Notes: a model not told the origin generated them from the sequence alone. A stretch of 42,326 bases of DNA from an uncultured Clostridia bacterium (GCA_934630975.1 CAKTXH010000009.1:1-42326), one strand, 5' to 3'. Numbered from the stretch's first letter, positions 1-9,376 are shown. A program made the numbers and translations.

Positions 1-411
1 GTCATCGAGCCGTCCCTGGGCGCGGATCGCGCGGCGCTGGCCTTCCTGTGCGAAGCCTACGAGGAGCAGGAGCTTGAAGGCGGCGACACCCGCGTCGTCA
101 TGCACTTCCATCCGGCGCTCGCGCCGTACAAGTGCGCCGTGCTGCCGCTGCAAAAGAACAAGTGCGGCGAGAAGGCCGGCGAAATCTACGACATGCTGAG
201 CAAGCATTTCATGGTGGATTACGACGAGACGGGTTCCATCGGCAAGCGCTACCGTCGTCAGGACGAAATCGGCACGCCGATGTGCATCACGGTCGATTTC
301 GACACGCTGGAAACCGGCGTGGTCACCGTGCGCGACCGCGATACGATGGAGCAGGAGCACGTGCATGTGGACGACCTGATCGCTTACATCCAGAAGAAGA
401 TCGAGTATTAA
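1..411 (+). CDS. glyS: glycine--tRNA ligase, C-terminal part (5' end outside the window)
   Basis: The frame is open from base 1 and ends at the TAA at 409-411, so only the last 136 residues are present. The enzyme charges tRNA-Gly with glycine in the cytoplasm. The visible part opens with IEPSLGADRAALAFL, which corresponds to motif 3 of the class II synthetase core. It continues into the anticodon-binding domain with the blocks HPALAPYK, GSIGKRYRRQDEIGTP and TVRDRDTMEQ. These blocks are characteristic of the single-chain (alpha-2) bacterial/archaeal-type GlyRS rather than the two-subunit glyQ/glyS type. A strong terminator follows directly. The family is clear; only the upstream extent is unseen. 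Confidence 0.93.
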   Translation, partial: VIEPSLGADRAALAFLCEAYEEQELEGGDTRVVMHFHPALAPYKCAVLPLQKNKCGEKAGEIYDMLSKHFMVDYDETGSIGKRYRRQDEIGTPMCITVDFDTLETGVVTVRDRDTMEQEHVHVDDLIAYIQKKIEY

Positions 412-423
412 GCGCAGACGGAC

Positions 424-461
424 AGCGGAGGAACGGGGAAAACCTGTTCCTCCGCTTTTTG
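424..461 (+). terminator. Rho-independent terminator after glyS
   Basis: A perfect 11-bp stem (AGCGGAGGAAC at 424-434 with GTTCCTCCGCT at 446-456) is separated by an 11-nt loop and followed by TTTTT. It sits 13 nt after the glyS stop codon. Confidence 0.9.
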
Positions 462-481
462 GCTCTTTAGCCGCGGGAGGC

Positions 482-510
482 TTGTATTTGCCGCCCGGGC
501 ATGATAAAAT
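482..510 (+). promoter_or_regulatory. Candidate sigma-A promoter for rimO-pgsA-cinA
   Basis: TTGTAT (482-487) and TAAAAT (505-510) are separated by exactly 17 nt. The site lies between the glyS terminator and the rimO ribosome-binding site. It is assigned by motif only. Confidence 0.5.
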
Positions 511-567
511 AATCCTGTATGACTATAAACGCAGTTTGCCCGAGCGGCAATTAAAGGAGCAATCATT

Positions 568-1878
568 TTGGCAACAACAGTTGGGCTGATCTCTCTGGGA
601 TGCAGCAAAAATCGCGTCGATTCCGAGCAGATGCTTGCGGTGCTCAAGGAGCACGGCTATCAGATCGTTTCCGACCCGTCGCGGGCGGAGGTGATCATCG
701 TCAACACCTGCGGATTCATCCAGTCCGCGAAGGAAGAAGCCATCTCCACGCTGTTTGAAATGGCGGGCTACAAGCAGACGGGCTGCTGCCGCCTGCTGGT
801 GGCGACGGGCTGCTTTGCCCAGCGTTACCCGGAGGCCATCCGCGAGGAGATGCCCGAGGTGGACGTGATCATGGGCGTGAACGACTATCAGAAGCTCGAC
901 GAGGCGCTGAAGGAAGCCGGAAAGGGCGGCCGCCCCGTCTACACCGACGACGACGGTCAGTTCCACGAGTTTGGCCGCGTGCTGACCACGCCGAAATACA
1001 GCGCGTACATCCGCATCGGCGAGGGCTGCGACAACTGGTGCTCGTACTGTGCGATTCCGATGATCCGCGGCGGCTACCGCAGCCGCCCGAAGGCGGATAT
1101 TCTGGCCGAGGTGAAGACGCTGGCGGCGCAGGGCGTGAAGGAGTTTACGCTCATCGCGCAGGACACCACGCGTTACGGCACGGACAACGGCGGGGAGAGC
1201 CAGCTGCCCCAGCTCATCGAGGAAATCGCCGCGATTCCCGGCGTGGAATGGCTGCGCGCGCTGTACTGCTATCCCGAGCGCGTGGACGAGCGCCTGCTGG
1301 ATACGATGAAGCGCCTGCCGAACGTCTGCGATTATCTCGACCTGCCGATGCAGCACATCAGCCAGCACATCCTGACCGATATGAACCGCACGGACACCAG
1401 CGCGCACATCCGCGAGGTCTGCCGCATGTTCAAGGAGCGCGGCATGATGCTGCGCACGACGCTGATGGTCGGCTTCCCCGGCGAAACGGAGGAAGATTTT
1501 GACGAGCTGATGGATTTCGTGAAGGAAATCAAGTTCGACCGCATGGGCGCGTTCATGTTCTGCCCGGAGGACGGCACGCGCGCGGCGGAAATGCCCGACC
1601 AGATTCCCGAAGAGGTGAAGCAGGAGCGCTATGACCGGCTGATGACGCTTCAGCACGGCATTTCGCTGGCACAGAACAAGGCGCGCGTGGGCACGACCTG
1701 CCGCGTGCTGGTGGAAAAGAAGCGCGGCAACCGCTACGTCGGCCGCAGCGAATACGAAGCGCCGGAGACGGACGGCAGCATCTTCTTCGGTTCGGAGGAG
1801 CCGTGCGAAATCGGCTCGTTCGTGAACGTGAAGATCACGGGCGCGAAGGCGTATGACCTGATGGGTGAGCGCGTATGA
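568..1878 (+). CDS. rimO: Ribosomal protein S12 methylthiotransferase RimO
   Basis: This radical-SAM enzyme adds a methylthio group to a conserved aspartate of ribosomal protein S12. The 436-residue product has the normal family length and order. The N-terminal UPF0004 domain has the three cluster cysteines C12 (LGCSKNRVDSE), C48 (NTCGF) and C82 (ATGCFAQRY). The radical-SAM core carries C154-x3-C158-x2-C161 (GEGCDNWCSYCAIP), and a C-terminal TRAM-like domain follows. The LGCSKNRVDSE signature points to RimO rather than MiaB. The start is a TTG; the AAAGGAG at 553-559, 8 nt upstream, decides it. The stop overlaps the pgsA start by 4 nt, so translation is probably coupled. Confidence 0.95.
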   Translation: MATTVGLISLGCSKNRVDSEQMLAVLKEHGYQIVSDPSRAEVIIVNTCGFIQSAKEEAISTLFEMAGYKQTGCCRLLVATGCFAQRYPEAIREEMPEVDVIMGVNDYQKLDEALKEAGKGGRPVYTDDDGQFHEFGRVLTTPKYSAYIRIGEGCDNWCSYCAIPMIRGGYRSRPKADILAEVKTLAAQGVKEFTLIAQDTTRYGTDNGGESQLPQLIEEIAAIPGVEWLRALYCYPERVDERLLDTMKRLPNVCDYLDLPMQHISQHILTDMNRTDTSAHIREVCRMFKERGMMLRTTLMVGFPGETEEDFDELMDFVKEIKFDRMGAFMFCPEDGTRAAEMPDQIPEEVKQERYDRLMTLQHGISLAQNKARVGTTCRVLVEKKRGNRYVGRSEYEAPETDGSIFFGSEEPCEIGSFVNVKITGAKAYDLMGERV

Positions 1879-2456
1879 AAAAGTTTGTGGAAGCGATGAA
1901 GCAGACGGGCCGGGCGATTCACACGATGAACCTGCCCAACAAGCTGACGCTGCTGCGCGTGGCGATGGTTCCGCTGTACCTGCTGCTGCTCTGGTTCTTT
2001 AACGGCGACAAGGGCATGTGGATTTGGCCGCTGCTGGTGTTCGTCGCCGCTTCGCTGACGGATATGCTCGACGGGCGCATCGCGCGCTCACGCAACCTGA
2101 TCACCAATTTCGGCAAGTTCATGGATCCGATTGCCGACAAGCTGCTGACGCATACCGCGTTCATCATGCTTACGGCCATCGGGCGGCTGAACGTCGCGGC
2201 CTGTATCATCTTCATCGCGCGGGAATTCGTCGTTTCCGGCCTGCGGCTGTGCGCCGTGGAGCAGGGGCACGTGATCGCGGCGGGCATGAGCGGCAAGATC
2301 AAAACCGTGCTGCAAATGCTGCTGGTGATGGTGCTGACGATCACGGACGAGGGCGTCCTGCCTGGGCTTCTGACGATTGCCGCGGCGGTGATGACGCTCT
2401 ATTCGATGGGCGAATACGTTTGGCAGAACCGCTCGGTTCTGGGAGGCGCGAAATGA
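1875..2456 (+). CDS. pgsA: CDP-diacylglycerol--glycerol-3-phosphate 3-phosphatidyltransferase
   Basis: This membrane enzyme makes phosphatidylglycerol phosphate, the first committed step to phosphatidylglycerol and cardiolipin. The 193-residue product contains the full CDP-alcohol phosphatidyltransferase motif at residues 63-88: D63-x2-D66-G67-x2-A70-R71-x8-G80-x3-D84-x3-D88. Hydrophobic helices flank it. The ATG overlaps the rimO stop (ATGA). A second ATG at 1926 (MNLPNKLTLLR) resembles the usual family start, so the first 17 residues may not belong to the protein. The stop overlaps the cinA start in the same ATGA manner. The rimO-pgsA-cinA-recA order is one known from other Bacillota. Confidence 0.93.
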   Translation: MKKFVEAMKQTGRAIHTMNLPNKLTLLRVAMVPLYLLLLWFFNGDKGMWIWPLLVFVAASLTDMLDGRIARSRNLITNFGKFMDPIADKLLTHTAFIMLTAIGRLNVAACIIFIAREFVVSGLRLCAVEQGHVIAAGMSGKIKTVLQMLLVMVLTITDEGVLPGLLTIAAAVMTLYSMGEYVWQNRSVLGGAK

Positions 2457-3697
2457 TTGCGGAAATTGTGGCCATCGGCACGGAACTGCTGATGGGGCAG
2501 ATTGCGGACAGCGACGCGCAGACGCTTTCGCGCGAATTGCAGAGCCTCGGCATCGCGGTGTATCATCATCAGGTGGTGGGCGATAACCCGCAGCGGATGC
2601 GCGAAGCGCTGGCGCTGGCGCTTTCCAGAAGCGATTTGGTCATCACCACGGGCGGTCTCGGGCCGACGCAGGACGATTTGAGCAAGGAAATCGCCGCCGA
2701 GCTGCTGGGGCTGCCGATGGAATTCGACCCCGCAAGCTGGGAGGCCATCGGGCGGTATTTTGAGCGAACCGGGCGTTTCTGCCCGATGAACAACCGCAAG
2801 CAGGCGATGTTCGCCAAGGGCTGCACGATTCTGCCCAACGACTGCGGCACCGCGCCGGGGTGCATGATTGAGCAGGACGGCAAGATCGTCGTTCAACTGC
2901 CCGGCCCGCCGCACGAAATGGCGGATATGTTCCGCAAGCAGGTTTACGGCAGGCTGGCGGCCAAGACCGGCGGATGCATCGCTTCGCGGTTCATCCGCAT
3001 TTACGGCATGGGCGAATCGCAGGTCGCGCAGGAGTGCGCGCAGTGGATTGAAAACGGCGAGGGCGTGACCGTCGCGCCGTACTGCTCGCTGGGCGAATGT
3101 CAGCTCCGCGTGACGGCGCGCGGCAAAGACGAGGCCGAGGCGCTGCGGCAGGTTGAGCCTGTGGTGGACGCAATCTGCGGCGTGCTGGGCGACTGCGTAT
3201 ACGACGTGACTGAGACGAGCGACGGCTCCATGCAGGAGGCGGCGGGGCGCGCGCTGGTGGCGCGGCATTTGACCGTATCGACGGCGGAGAGCTGCACGGG
3301 CGGCATGGTCGCGGCAAGTCTGGTGGATTACCCGGGCATTTCCGAATGTCTGTATGAAGCGCATGTGACCTACGCCAACGAGGCGAAGGTGAAATACTGC
3401 GGCGTGAAGCCGGAGACGCTGGCGGCGTTCGGCGCGGTCAGCGAGCAGACGGCGGCCGAAATGGCGGGCGGCCTGCGCGAAAAAAGCGGCGCGGATATCG
3501 CCGTGGCGACGACGGGCATTGCAGGCCCGGGCGGCGGAACGAAGGAAAAGCCCGTCGGGCTGGTTTACGTTGCCTGCGCGGACAAGCGCGGCGTAAAGGT
3601 CGAGCGGTTGCAGCTCGGCGGCGACCGCGCGCGGGTGCGCAGACTGGCGACGCTCAAGGCGCTGGATATGGTGCGCAGAGCGGCGATAAAGGAGTAA
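2453..3697 (+). CDS. cinA: CinA-family protein (putative nicotinamide-nucleotide amidase)
   Basis: The 414-residue protein has two recognised parts. The N-terminal MoCF-like domain opens with IVAIGTELLMGQI and carries TTGGLGPTQDD at residues 65-75; in the family it is tied to ADP-ribose pyrophosphatase activity. The C-terminal CinA domain contains TAESCTGG at 277-284 and the GIAGPGGGT segment; it deamidates nicotinamide mononucleotide in pyridine-nucleotide salvage. The ATG at 2453 is preferred because it follows GGGAGG (2441-2446) and overlaps the pgsA stop. The reading frame stays open further upstream, but only through pgsA. The gene next to recA matches the common cinA-recA pairing. Confidence 0.93.
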   Translation: MIAEIVAIGTELLMGQIADSDAQTLSRELQSLGIAVYHHQVVGDNPQRMREALALALSRSDLVITTGGLGPTQDDLSKEIAAELLGLPMEFDPASWEAIGRYFERTGRFCPMNNRKQAMFAKGCTILPNDCGTAPGCMIEQDGKIVVQLPGPPHEMADMFRKQVYGRLAAKTGGCIASRFIRIYGMGESQVAQECAQWIENGEGVTVAPYCSLGECQLRVTARGKDEAEALRQVEPVVDAICGVLGDCVYDVTETSDGSMQEAAGRALVARHLTVSTAESCTGGMVAASLVDYPGISECLYEAHVTYANEAKVKYCGVKPETLAAFGAVSEQTAAEMAGGLREKSGADIAVATTGIAGPGGGTKEKPVGLVYVACADKRGVKVERLQLGGDRARVRRLATLKALDMVRRAAIKE

Positions 3698-3740
3698 CCC
3701 TTCCACCGCTTACGCGGTCCCCCTCCCCTTAAAAGGGGAG
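3697..3740 (+). repeat. Interspersed palindromic repeat, copy R1 (recA leader)
   Basis: The unit begins ACCCTTCCACCG, has a small hairpin (CCGCTTACGCGG), then CCCCTCCCCTTAAAAGGGGAG, which can fold as a second hairpin. A near copy occurs at 6252-6298 and an inverted one at 6387-6430. R1 begins on the last base of the cinA stop and ends about 20 nt before the recA Shine-Dalgarno site, so it lies in the recA leader if transcription runs through. Confidence 0.75.
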
Positions 3741-3771
3741 ATTGAGCAGGAAGAAAAAACAGGAGGGCAAT

Positions 3772-4911
<1,140 letters not shown>

Positions 4912-4923
4912 GCAGCCCATCAG

Positions 4924-4952
4924 AACCCGCCTTGAAATCAGGGCGGGTTTTA
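4924..4952 (+). terminator. Rho-independent terminator after recA
   Basis: AACCCGCC (4924-4931) pairs perfectly with GGCGGGTT (4942-4949) across a 10-nt loop, followed by a short T run. It starts 12 nt after the recA stop. Confidence 0.8.
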
Positions 4953-4961
4953 TGCTATACT
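4932..4961 (+). promoter_or_regulatory. Candidate promoter for the Eis-like gene, overlapping the recA terminator
   Basis: TTGAAA (4932-4937) and TATACT (4956-4961) are 18 nt apart. The -35 box sits in the loop of the recA terminator, so the two signals share DNA. Assigned by motif only. Confidence 0.5.
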
Positions 4962-5012
4962 ATATGCGATTTTGGCAGACTTTAAACCGATGCGACGAAC
5001 AGGAAGGATACC

Positions 5013-6236
5013 ATGAAGCAGGGAAAACTGGAAGACCGATTGCAGATGCGCAGCCTGACGGTGGACGACACCGCGCAGTATAATGCGCTGCTTCGTTATG
5101 CGTTTCAGGTGACGGACAGCGAGCTGGCCTCGCTGGGCTGGAACCAGAAGGAGATGGAGCGCAGCAAAAAGCCCGTGCTCAAAAAAACGGAGTCGTTCGG
5201 CTGGTTCGACGGGGAAAAGCTGGCTTCGCAGATCAGCGTTTACCCGATGCAGGTCAATCTGTTCGGCACGATGTACAACATGGGCGGCGTGACCGGCGTG
5301 GCGACCTATCCGGAATACATGGGGCACGGGCTGATGGCGCACCTGATGAAGAAGGCGCTGGATAACATGCGCGAAAATCACCAGTGCGTGTCGATGCTCT
5401 TCCCGTACCTGATTCCGTATTACCGCAAAAAGGGCTGGGAAATCGTTTCGGATAAGATGACCTACACCATCAAGGATACGCAGCTGCCCAAACACCATAA
5501 GGTCGGCGGTATGGTCGAGCGCGTGGATATCGACAGCGAGGACGTGCACCGCGTGCACGACGCGTTTTCCGCGATGCGCCACGGCGCGCTCAAGCGCAAC
5601 GAGCTGGAATGGGAGGAATACTGGCGGTGGGAGGCCGACGACGTGCTCGTCGCCGTGTATTACGACGCGAACGAAAAGCCGACCGGCTACCTCGTCTATT
5701 ACATCGCCAACGACGTGTTCCGCATCAAAGAGCTGGTGTATATCAATCAGGAGGCGCGGCACGGCCTGTGGAACTACATCTCCGCGCATTTCTCGATGAT
5801 CGACAAGGTGGTCGGCAACAACTATACCAACGAGCCGATGGCGTTCCTGCTGGAGGACAGCGAAATTCAGGAGGAAATCGAGCCGTATATCATGGCGCGC
5901 ATCGTCGATTTCGAGGAATTCATCCGGCAGTACCCGTTCGATATCATCTCCATCCACGACGACCTGCATTTCATCATCGACGACCCGATCATGGAATGTA
6001 ACTGCGGCGACTTCTCCCTGCGCTGGGACGCGGCGGGCAACACCATTTTGGAGCGCGGCGGCACGCGCGGCGAAACCGTCCGCTGCGATATTCAGACGCT
6101 GACGGCGATGTTCTACGGCTATAAACGGCCGACATATTTGAAGCGCGTCGAACGGCTGCAGGCCAACGACACCGCCGTGCGCATTTTGGAGGATATCATC
6201 CCCATCGAGCAGCCGTATTTCTCGGATTATTTCTAA
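5013..6236 (+). CDS. Eis-like GNAT-family N-acetyltransferase
   Basis: The 407-residue protein fits the Eis family: two GNAT folds followed by an SCP2-like C-terminal domain. Eis proteins transfer acetyl groups from acetyl-CoA to amines such as aminoglycosides, but the substrate cannot be read from sequence. The acetyl-CoA loop region is GVATYPEYMGHGLMAHLM at 95-112. It lacks the usual arginine of the R/Q-x-x-G-x-G/A pattern, having Y-M-G-H-G, though the surrounding V-T-G-V-A and L-M strands are in place. LFPYLIPYYRKKGWE (about 129-143) matches the second half of the domain. The start is set by AGGAAGGA at 5001-5008. The gene is monocistronic, with its own promoter and a repeat after it. Confidence 0.8.
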   Translation: MKQGKLEDRLQMRSLTVDDTAQYNALLRYAFQVTDSELASLGWNQKEMERSKKPVLKKTESFGWFDGEKLASQISVYPMQVNLFGTMYNMGGVTGVATYPEYMGHGLMAHLMKKALDNMRENHQCVSMLFPYLIPYYRKKGWEIVSDKMTYTIKDTQLPKHHKVGGMVERVDIDSEDVHRVHDAFSAMRHGALKRNELEWEEYWRWEADDVLVAVYYDANEKPTGYLVYYIANDVFRIKELVYINQEARHGLWNYISAHFSMIDKVVGNNYTNEPMAFLLEDSEIQEEIEPYIMARIVDFEEFIRQYPFDIISIHDDLHFIIDDPIMECNCGDFSLRWDAAGNTILERGGTRGETVRCDIQTLTAMFYGYKRPTYLKRVERLQANDTAVRILEDIIPIEQPYFSDYF

Positions 6237-6251
6237 ACAGAGCAGGGCAGT

Positions 6252-6298
6252 ACCCTTCCACCGTCTGCGGACGGTCCCCCTCCCCTTAAAAGGGGAGG
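6252..6298 (+). repeat. Interspersed palindromic repeat, copy R2
   Basis: This has the same unit as R1: ACCCTTCCACCG, then a variant hairpin (CCGTCTGCGGACGG), then CCCCTCCCCTTAAAAGGGGAGG. The first hairpin differs from R1 but keeps its pairing, a sign that the fold matters. It begins 15 nt after the stop of the Eis-like gene and may also serve as a 3' end. Confidence 0.8.
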
Positions 6299-6386
6299 TT
6301 TTAGGGAAAAAAGATGCTTTGCAAATAAAAAGATAGGCTGTCCGAATTCTACCATAAATTTAGAAAGTATGAGAAACAAGCCCCAA

Positions 6387-6430
6387 CCTCCCCAGAAAGG
6401 GGAGGGGGACCGCGTGAGCGGTGGAAGGGT
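6387..6430 (-). repeat. Interspersed palindromic repeat, copy R3 (inverted)
   Basis: Read on the minus strand this is ACCCTTCCACCGC, TCACGCGG, then CCCCTCCCCTTTCTGGGGAGG, closely matching R1. It faces R2 across 88 nt of AT-richer DNA (6299-6386), so the pair forms a 179-bp inverted structure. It ends 11 nt before the start codon of the next gene. Confidence 0.8.
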
Positions 6431-6441
6431 GAGGTGCTGTA

Positions 6442-7263
6442 ATGATGCAAAACGAAGCGGCCGCGCTTCTTCGCTGCCCGATCTGTTCGGGCAGTTTTCA
6501 TCAGGAGGGCAAAAGCCTGCTCTGCGAAAAGCGGCATTGCTATGATGTCGCCAAACAGGGGCACGTCAATTTCGCGCCGAACGCCAAACAGTCCTTCTAT
6601 AAAAAGGAGCTGTTCGAGAGCCGCGCGAAAGCGTTCGAGGCGGGCGTTTTCGCGCCGGTCGTTGCCGCCATCGGCGAGGCGCTGGAAAAATATGTGCAGG
6701 CCGAACGCCCCGTCATCGCGGACGCGGGCTGCGGGGAAGGATATTACCTGCGGAGCGTCTGCCCGGGAAGAGACATGATCCGCATCGGGTTCGATCTGGC
6801 GAAGGAGGCCGTGCTGCTGGCGGCGAAGGGCGATAAACGCTCGACGTATTTCGTCGGCGATTTGGCGCATATTCCGCTGGCGGACGGCTGCTGCGACGCG
6901 GTGCTCGACGTATTCACCCCGGCGAATTACGCGCAGTTCGGGCGCATCCTCAAGGCGGACGGTGTGCTCGTCAAGCTTGCGCCGCGGCCGGGCTATCTGC
7001 ATCAACTGCGCGAGGCGGCAGGCGATAAGCTGGAAGCCTATGACGGCGCGCCGGTTTCGGATTATGCCCACGCGCATCTGAATGTGTTAGAGCAGAAAAC
7101 CATCACGTATACGCTGCCGGTGGAGGGCGCGCTGGCGCTGCATCTGGCAAAAATGACCCCGATGCTCGCCAACGTGGATGTGGACAGCCTCGATCTGAGC
7201 GGCGTGACGGAAATCACCATCGACGAAACGATGATCGTCGGCACCATCAAACGGGAGGGATAA
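6442..7263 (+). CDS. RlmA-like 23S rRNA (guanine-N1)-methyltransferase
   Basis: The 273-residue, SAM-dependent methyltransferase is of the RlmA type (RlmA-I/RlmA-II, TlrB), whose known members methylate N1 of guanine 745 or 748 in 23S rRNA. The N-terminal zinc site is C12-P-I-C15 with C28 and H32 (CEKRHCYD). It is followed by the family block AKQGHVNFAP. The SAM-binding glycine loop is DAGCGEGYY at 94-102. The start could be the ATG at 6442 or 6445; GGTGAG at 6429-6434 serves as the ribosome-binding site and falls at the edge of repeat R3. It is followed after 2 nt by the aldolase gene. RlmA-II members confer macrolide (tylosin) resistance; which guanine is targeted here cannot be told. Confidence 0.85.
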   Translation: MMQNEAAALLRCPICSGSFHQEGKSLLCEKRHCYDVAKQGHVNFAPNAKQSFYKKELFESRAKAFEAGVFAPVVAAIGEALEKYVQAERPVIADAGCGEGYYLRSVCPGRDMIRIGFDLAKEAVLLAAKGDKRSTYFVGDLAHIPLADGCCDAVLDVFTPANYAQFGRILKADGVLVKLAPRPGYLHQLREAAGDKLEAYDGAPVSDYAHAHLNVLEQKTITYTLPVEGALALHLAKMTPMLANVDVDSLDLSGVTEITIDETMIVGTIKREG

Positions 7264-7265
7264 CC

Positions 7266-8294
7266 GTGAAGACGTTTTTCATGAATGACTACGGCGAGGG
7301 CGCGCACCCGATCGTGATGCGGCGGCTCATGGAAACCAATATGGAGCATACCTGCGGCTATGGGCTGGACGATTACAGCCTGCGCGCGGCGGACGTGATC
7401 CGCGAACAGTGCGGCCAGCCGGGCGCGGCGGTGCACATCCTGAACGGCGGCACGTCGGCCAACAGCATCGCGATTGCGGCGTTCCTGCGCCCGTATGAAG
7501 CGGCCATCTGCGCGCCGACGGGGCACATCAACGTGCACGAAACCGGCGCGGTGGAGGCGACGGGGCACAAGGTGCTCCCCTGCGCGGCGAAGGATGGCAA
7601 GGTTACGCCGGAAGGCGTGGAGGCCGTCTGCGCCCTGCACACGGATGAGCACATGGTCGCGCCGAGACTGCTTTACATCAGCCAGCCGACGGAAATCGGC
7701 ACGGTGTACCGTCTGGACGAGCTGAAAGCGCTGCGCAAAGTCTGCGACAAGCTGGGGCTGATTCTCTTTGTGGACGGCGCGCGGCTGGGCAGCGCGCTGA
7801 CCAGCCCGGAGTGCGATATGACGCTTCAAGACCTGGCCGCGCTGGCGGATTGCTTCTATATCGGCGGCACGAAAAACGGCCTGCTCTTCGGCGAGGCGAT
7901 GGTGATCGTCAACCCGGCGCTGCAAAAGGATTTCCGCTATATGATCAAGCATAACGGCGGCATGATGGCCAAGGGGCGGCTCGGCGGCGTGATGTTTCTG
8001 GCGGCGCTCGAGCACGGGGATTATTTCACGTGGGCGAAACACGCCAACGAAATGGCCGATATCATCCGCGCAGGCATGGAAAGCGCGGGGATTCCCTTCT
8101 TCCAGAAGACGACGACCAACCAGATTTTCGCCGTGCTGACGGAGGAGCAGAACGCCGCGCTGGAGCTGGATTTTGCCTACGAGCGCTGGGCAAAGCTGGA
8201 TGACGGGCGCATAGCCGTGCGCTTTGTGACCAGCTGGGCGACGACGGCGGAGGATTGCGAAAAGCTTGCTTCCGCGCTGGAGGCGCTGGCCTGA
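7266..8294 (+). CDS. Low-specificity L-threonine aldolase (PLP-dependent)
   Basis: This PLP enzyme of the beta-eliminating lyase/threonine aldolase family splits threonine or allo-threonine into glycine and acetaldehyde. The 342-residue length is normal. The N-terminal MNDYGEGAHP block, NGGTSANSIAI for cofactor phosphate binding, FVDGARLGSAL with the PLP-stacking aspartate, and IGGTKNG with the Schiff-base lysine K203 are all present. The start is GTG at 7266, behind GGGAGGGA at 7253-7260. An ATG at 7281 would give a shorter protein without a comparable site. It lies 2 nt after the methyltransferase stop and overlaps the next gene by 1 nt (TGATG), so the three genes are one transcription unit. 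Confidence 0.9.
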   Translation: MKTFFMNDYGEGAHPIVMRRLMETNMEHTCGYGLDDYSLRAADVIREQCGQPGAAVHILNGGTSANSIAIAAFLRPYEAAICAPTGHINVHETGAVEATGHKVLPCAAKDGKVTPEGVEAVCALHTDEHMVAPRLLYISQPTEIGTVYRLDELKALRKVCDKLGLILFVDGARLGSALTSPECDMTLQDLAALADCFYIGGTKNGLLFGEAMVIVNPALQKDFRYMIKHNGGMMAKGRLGGVMFLAALEHGDYFTWAKHANEMADIIRAGMESAGIPFFQKTTTNQIFAVLTEEQNAALELDFAYERWAKLDDGRIAVRFVTSWATTAEDCEKLASALEALA

Positions 8295-9304
8295 TGGCGC
8301 GCGAAGGGCGCTCCCATGTACGCAAGCGAAAAAAAGGCTGTCTGGTTGGCTGCCTGACGAATCTGCTGCTCGTGCTCGGCGTGGCGGCGCTACTGTTTGT
8401 CGGCGCGCATGTGCTGGGCTTTGTGAAGAGCGACCCGAACACAGGCGCGCCGACGCTCAGCTTTGACGGCCTGCCGGAAATCAAGATCGGCGATTTTGAT
8501 CTGAGCCAAATCGAGCTGCCGGATCTTTCGGGCTTGACGGAAAAACTGCCCCAATGGGCATACGGCGTGAACCCGAGCGGGCTGACGATGAAGACGTTGC
8601 GCGCGGGCGACGGCGAGGCCGTCTTTGTCTGCGCGGACGGGTACACGATGCTCATCGGCGCGGGGAGCGGCACGGGCGCGGCGCTCTGCGGCCAACTGCT
8701 GCTGTGCGGTGCGAACCACCTGAGCGCGGCGGTCGCGATGAGTTCGGAGGACGAGCAGCTCGGCGCGATGAAGCTGGCGCTGGGGATGACCAAGCCGGAT
8801 TATCTCTTCGTGCCGCCGACGCAGACGAAGGGCAAGGCTTACGCGCAGATGATCGACGTGGCGGAAAAGCAGGGAACGCAGATCGTTTCCGCCGCGCAGA
8901 ACATGGCCTTCACACTCGGGCGGGCACGCGTGACCTTCATCGGCCCGGCGCGCACCCAACACACGGACAGCCGCGACGATGGGCTGACCTTGCGCATCGA
9001 CTACGGCCAGACGAGCGTTGTGGTGACGGGCTGCATCACGGCAAACGGCGAAAAGGAGATCGTTTCTTCCGGCGCGCAGGCGGCCTGCGACGCGCTGATC
9101 GTCTCGCGCGGGGGCAGCGACGCGGCAACCTGCGCCGAATGGGTGGTGGCGGCCAAGCCGGGCGTTGCGCTCGTCACGGGCAAGAACCCCGCCAACAGCG
9201 TGCGCATCCGGCTGCAAAAGGCCGGGGCGACGGTTTATGCCGCGAAGGAAAACGGCGTGATGACCCTCCTTTCGGATGGGCAGAAAATAACCGTTGAGCC
9301 GTAA
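8294..9304 (+). CDS. Membrane-anchored ComEC-like MBL-fold protein lacking the metal site
   Basis: The 336-residue protein begins with a basic stretch (RKRKKG) and one membrane helix at about 20-42, then an exported domain. The domain follows the order of the ComEC/Rec2 C-terminal metallo-beta-lactamase domain: GDGEAVFV with ADGYTMLIGAGS for the usual DG-x-x-LIDAG, then LSAAVAMSSEDEQLGAM where THxHxDHxGG would be, then FIGPA, SVVVTGCI and repeated LIVSRGGSD/ALVTGKNPANS strands. The His/Asp metal ligands are missing, and the strand Asp of LIDAG is Gly. A hydrolase function is therefore unlikely; a binding or structural role is inferred. The start at 8294 overlaps the aldolase stop by 1 nt. A terminator follows after a repeat. 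Confidence 0.7.
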   Translation: MAREGRSHVRKRKKGCLVGCLTNLLLVLGVAALLFVGAHVLGFVKSDPNTGAPTLSFDGLPEIKIGDFDLSQIELPDLSGLTEKLPQWAYGVNPSGLTMKTLRAGDGEAVFVCADGYTMLIGAGSGTGAALCGQLLLCGANHLSAAVAMSSEDEQLGAMKLALGMTKPDYLFVPPTQTKGKAYAQMIDVAEKQGTQIVSAAQNMAFTLGRARVTFIGPARTQHTDSRDDGLTLRIDYGQTSVVVTGCITANGEKEIVSSGAQAACDALIVSRGGSDAATCAEWVVAAKPGVALVTGKNPANSVRIRLQKAGATVYAAKENGVMTLLSDGQKITVEP

Positions 9305-9310
9305 GAAACG

Positions 9311-9352
9311 CCTTCTGTCTCGCTTCACTCGACACCTCCCTCGAAGAGGGAG
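9311..9352 (+). repeat. Second-class palindromic repeat R4
   Basis: CCTTCTGTCTCGCTTCACTCGAC is followed by a perfect hairpin, CTCCCTC-GAA-GAGGGAG (9336-9352). The layout (a leading CCTTC, a small stem-loop, then a CTCCC/GGGAG hairpin) resembles R1-R3 although the bases differ. It lies between the stop of the MBL-fold gene and its terminator. No second copy was noticed in the window. Confidence 0.4.
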
Positions 9353-9376
9353 AACAGCCCTTTCTGCAAATGAAAA

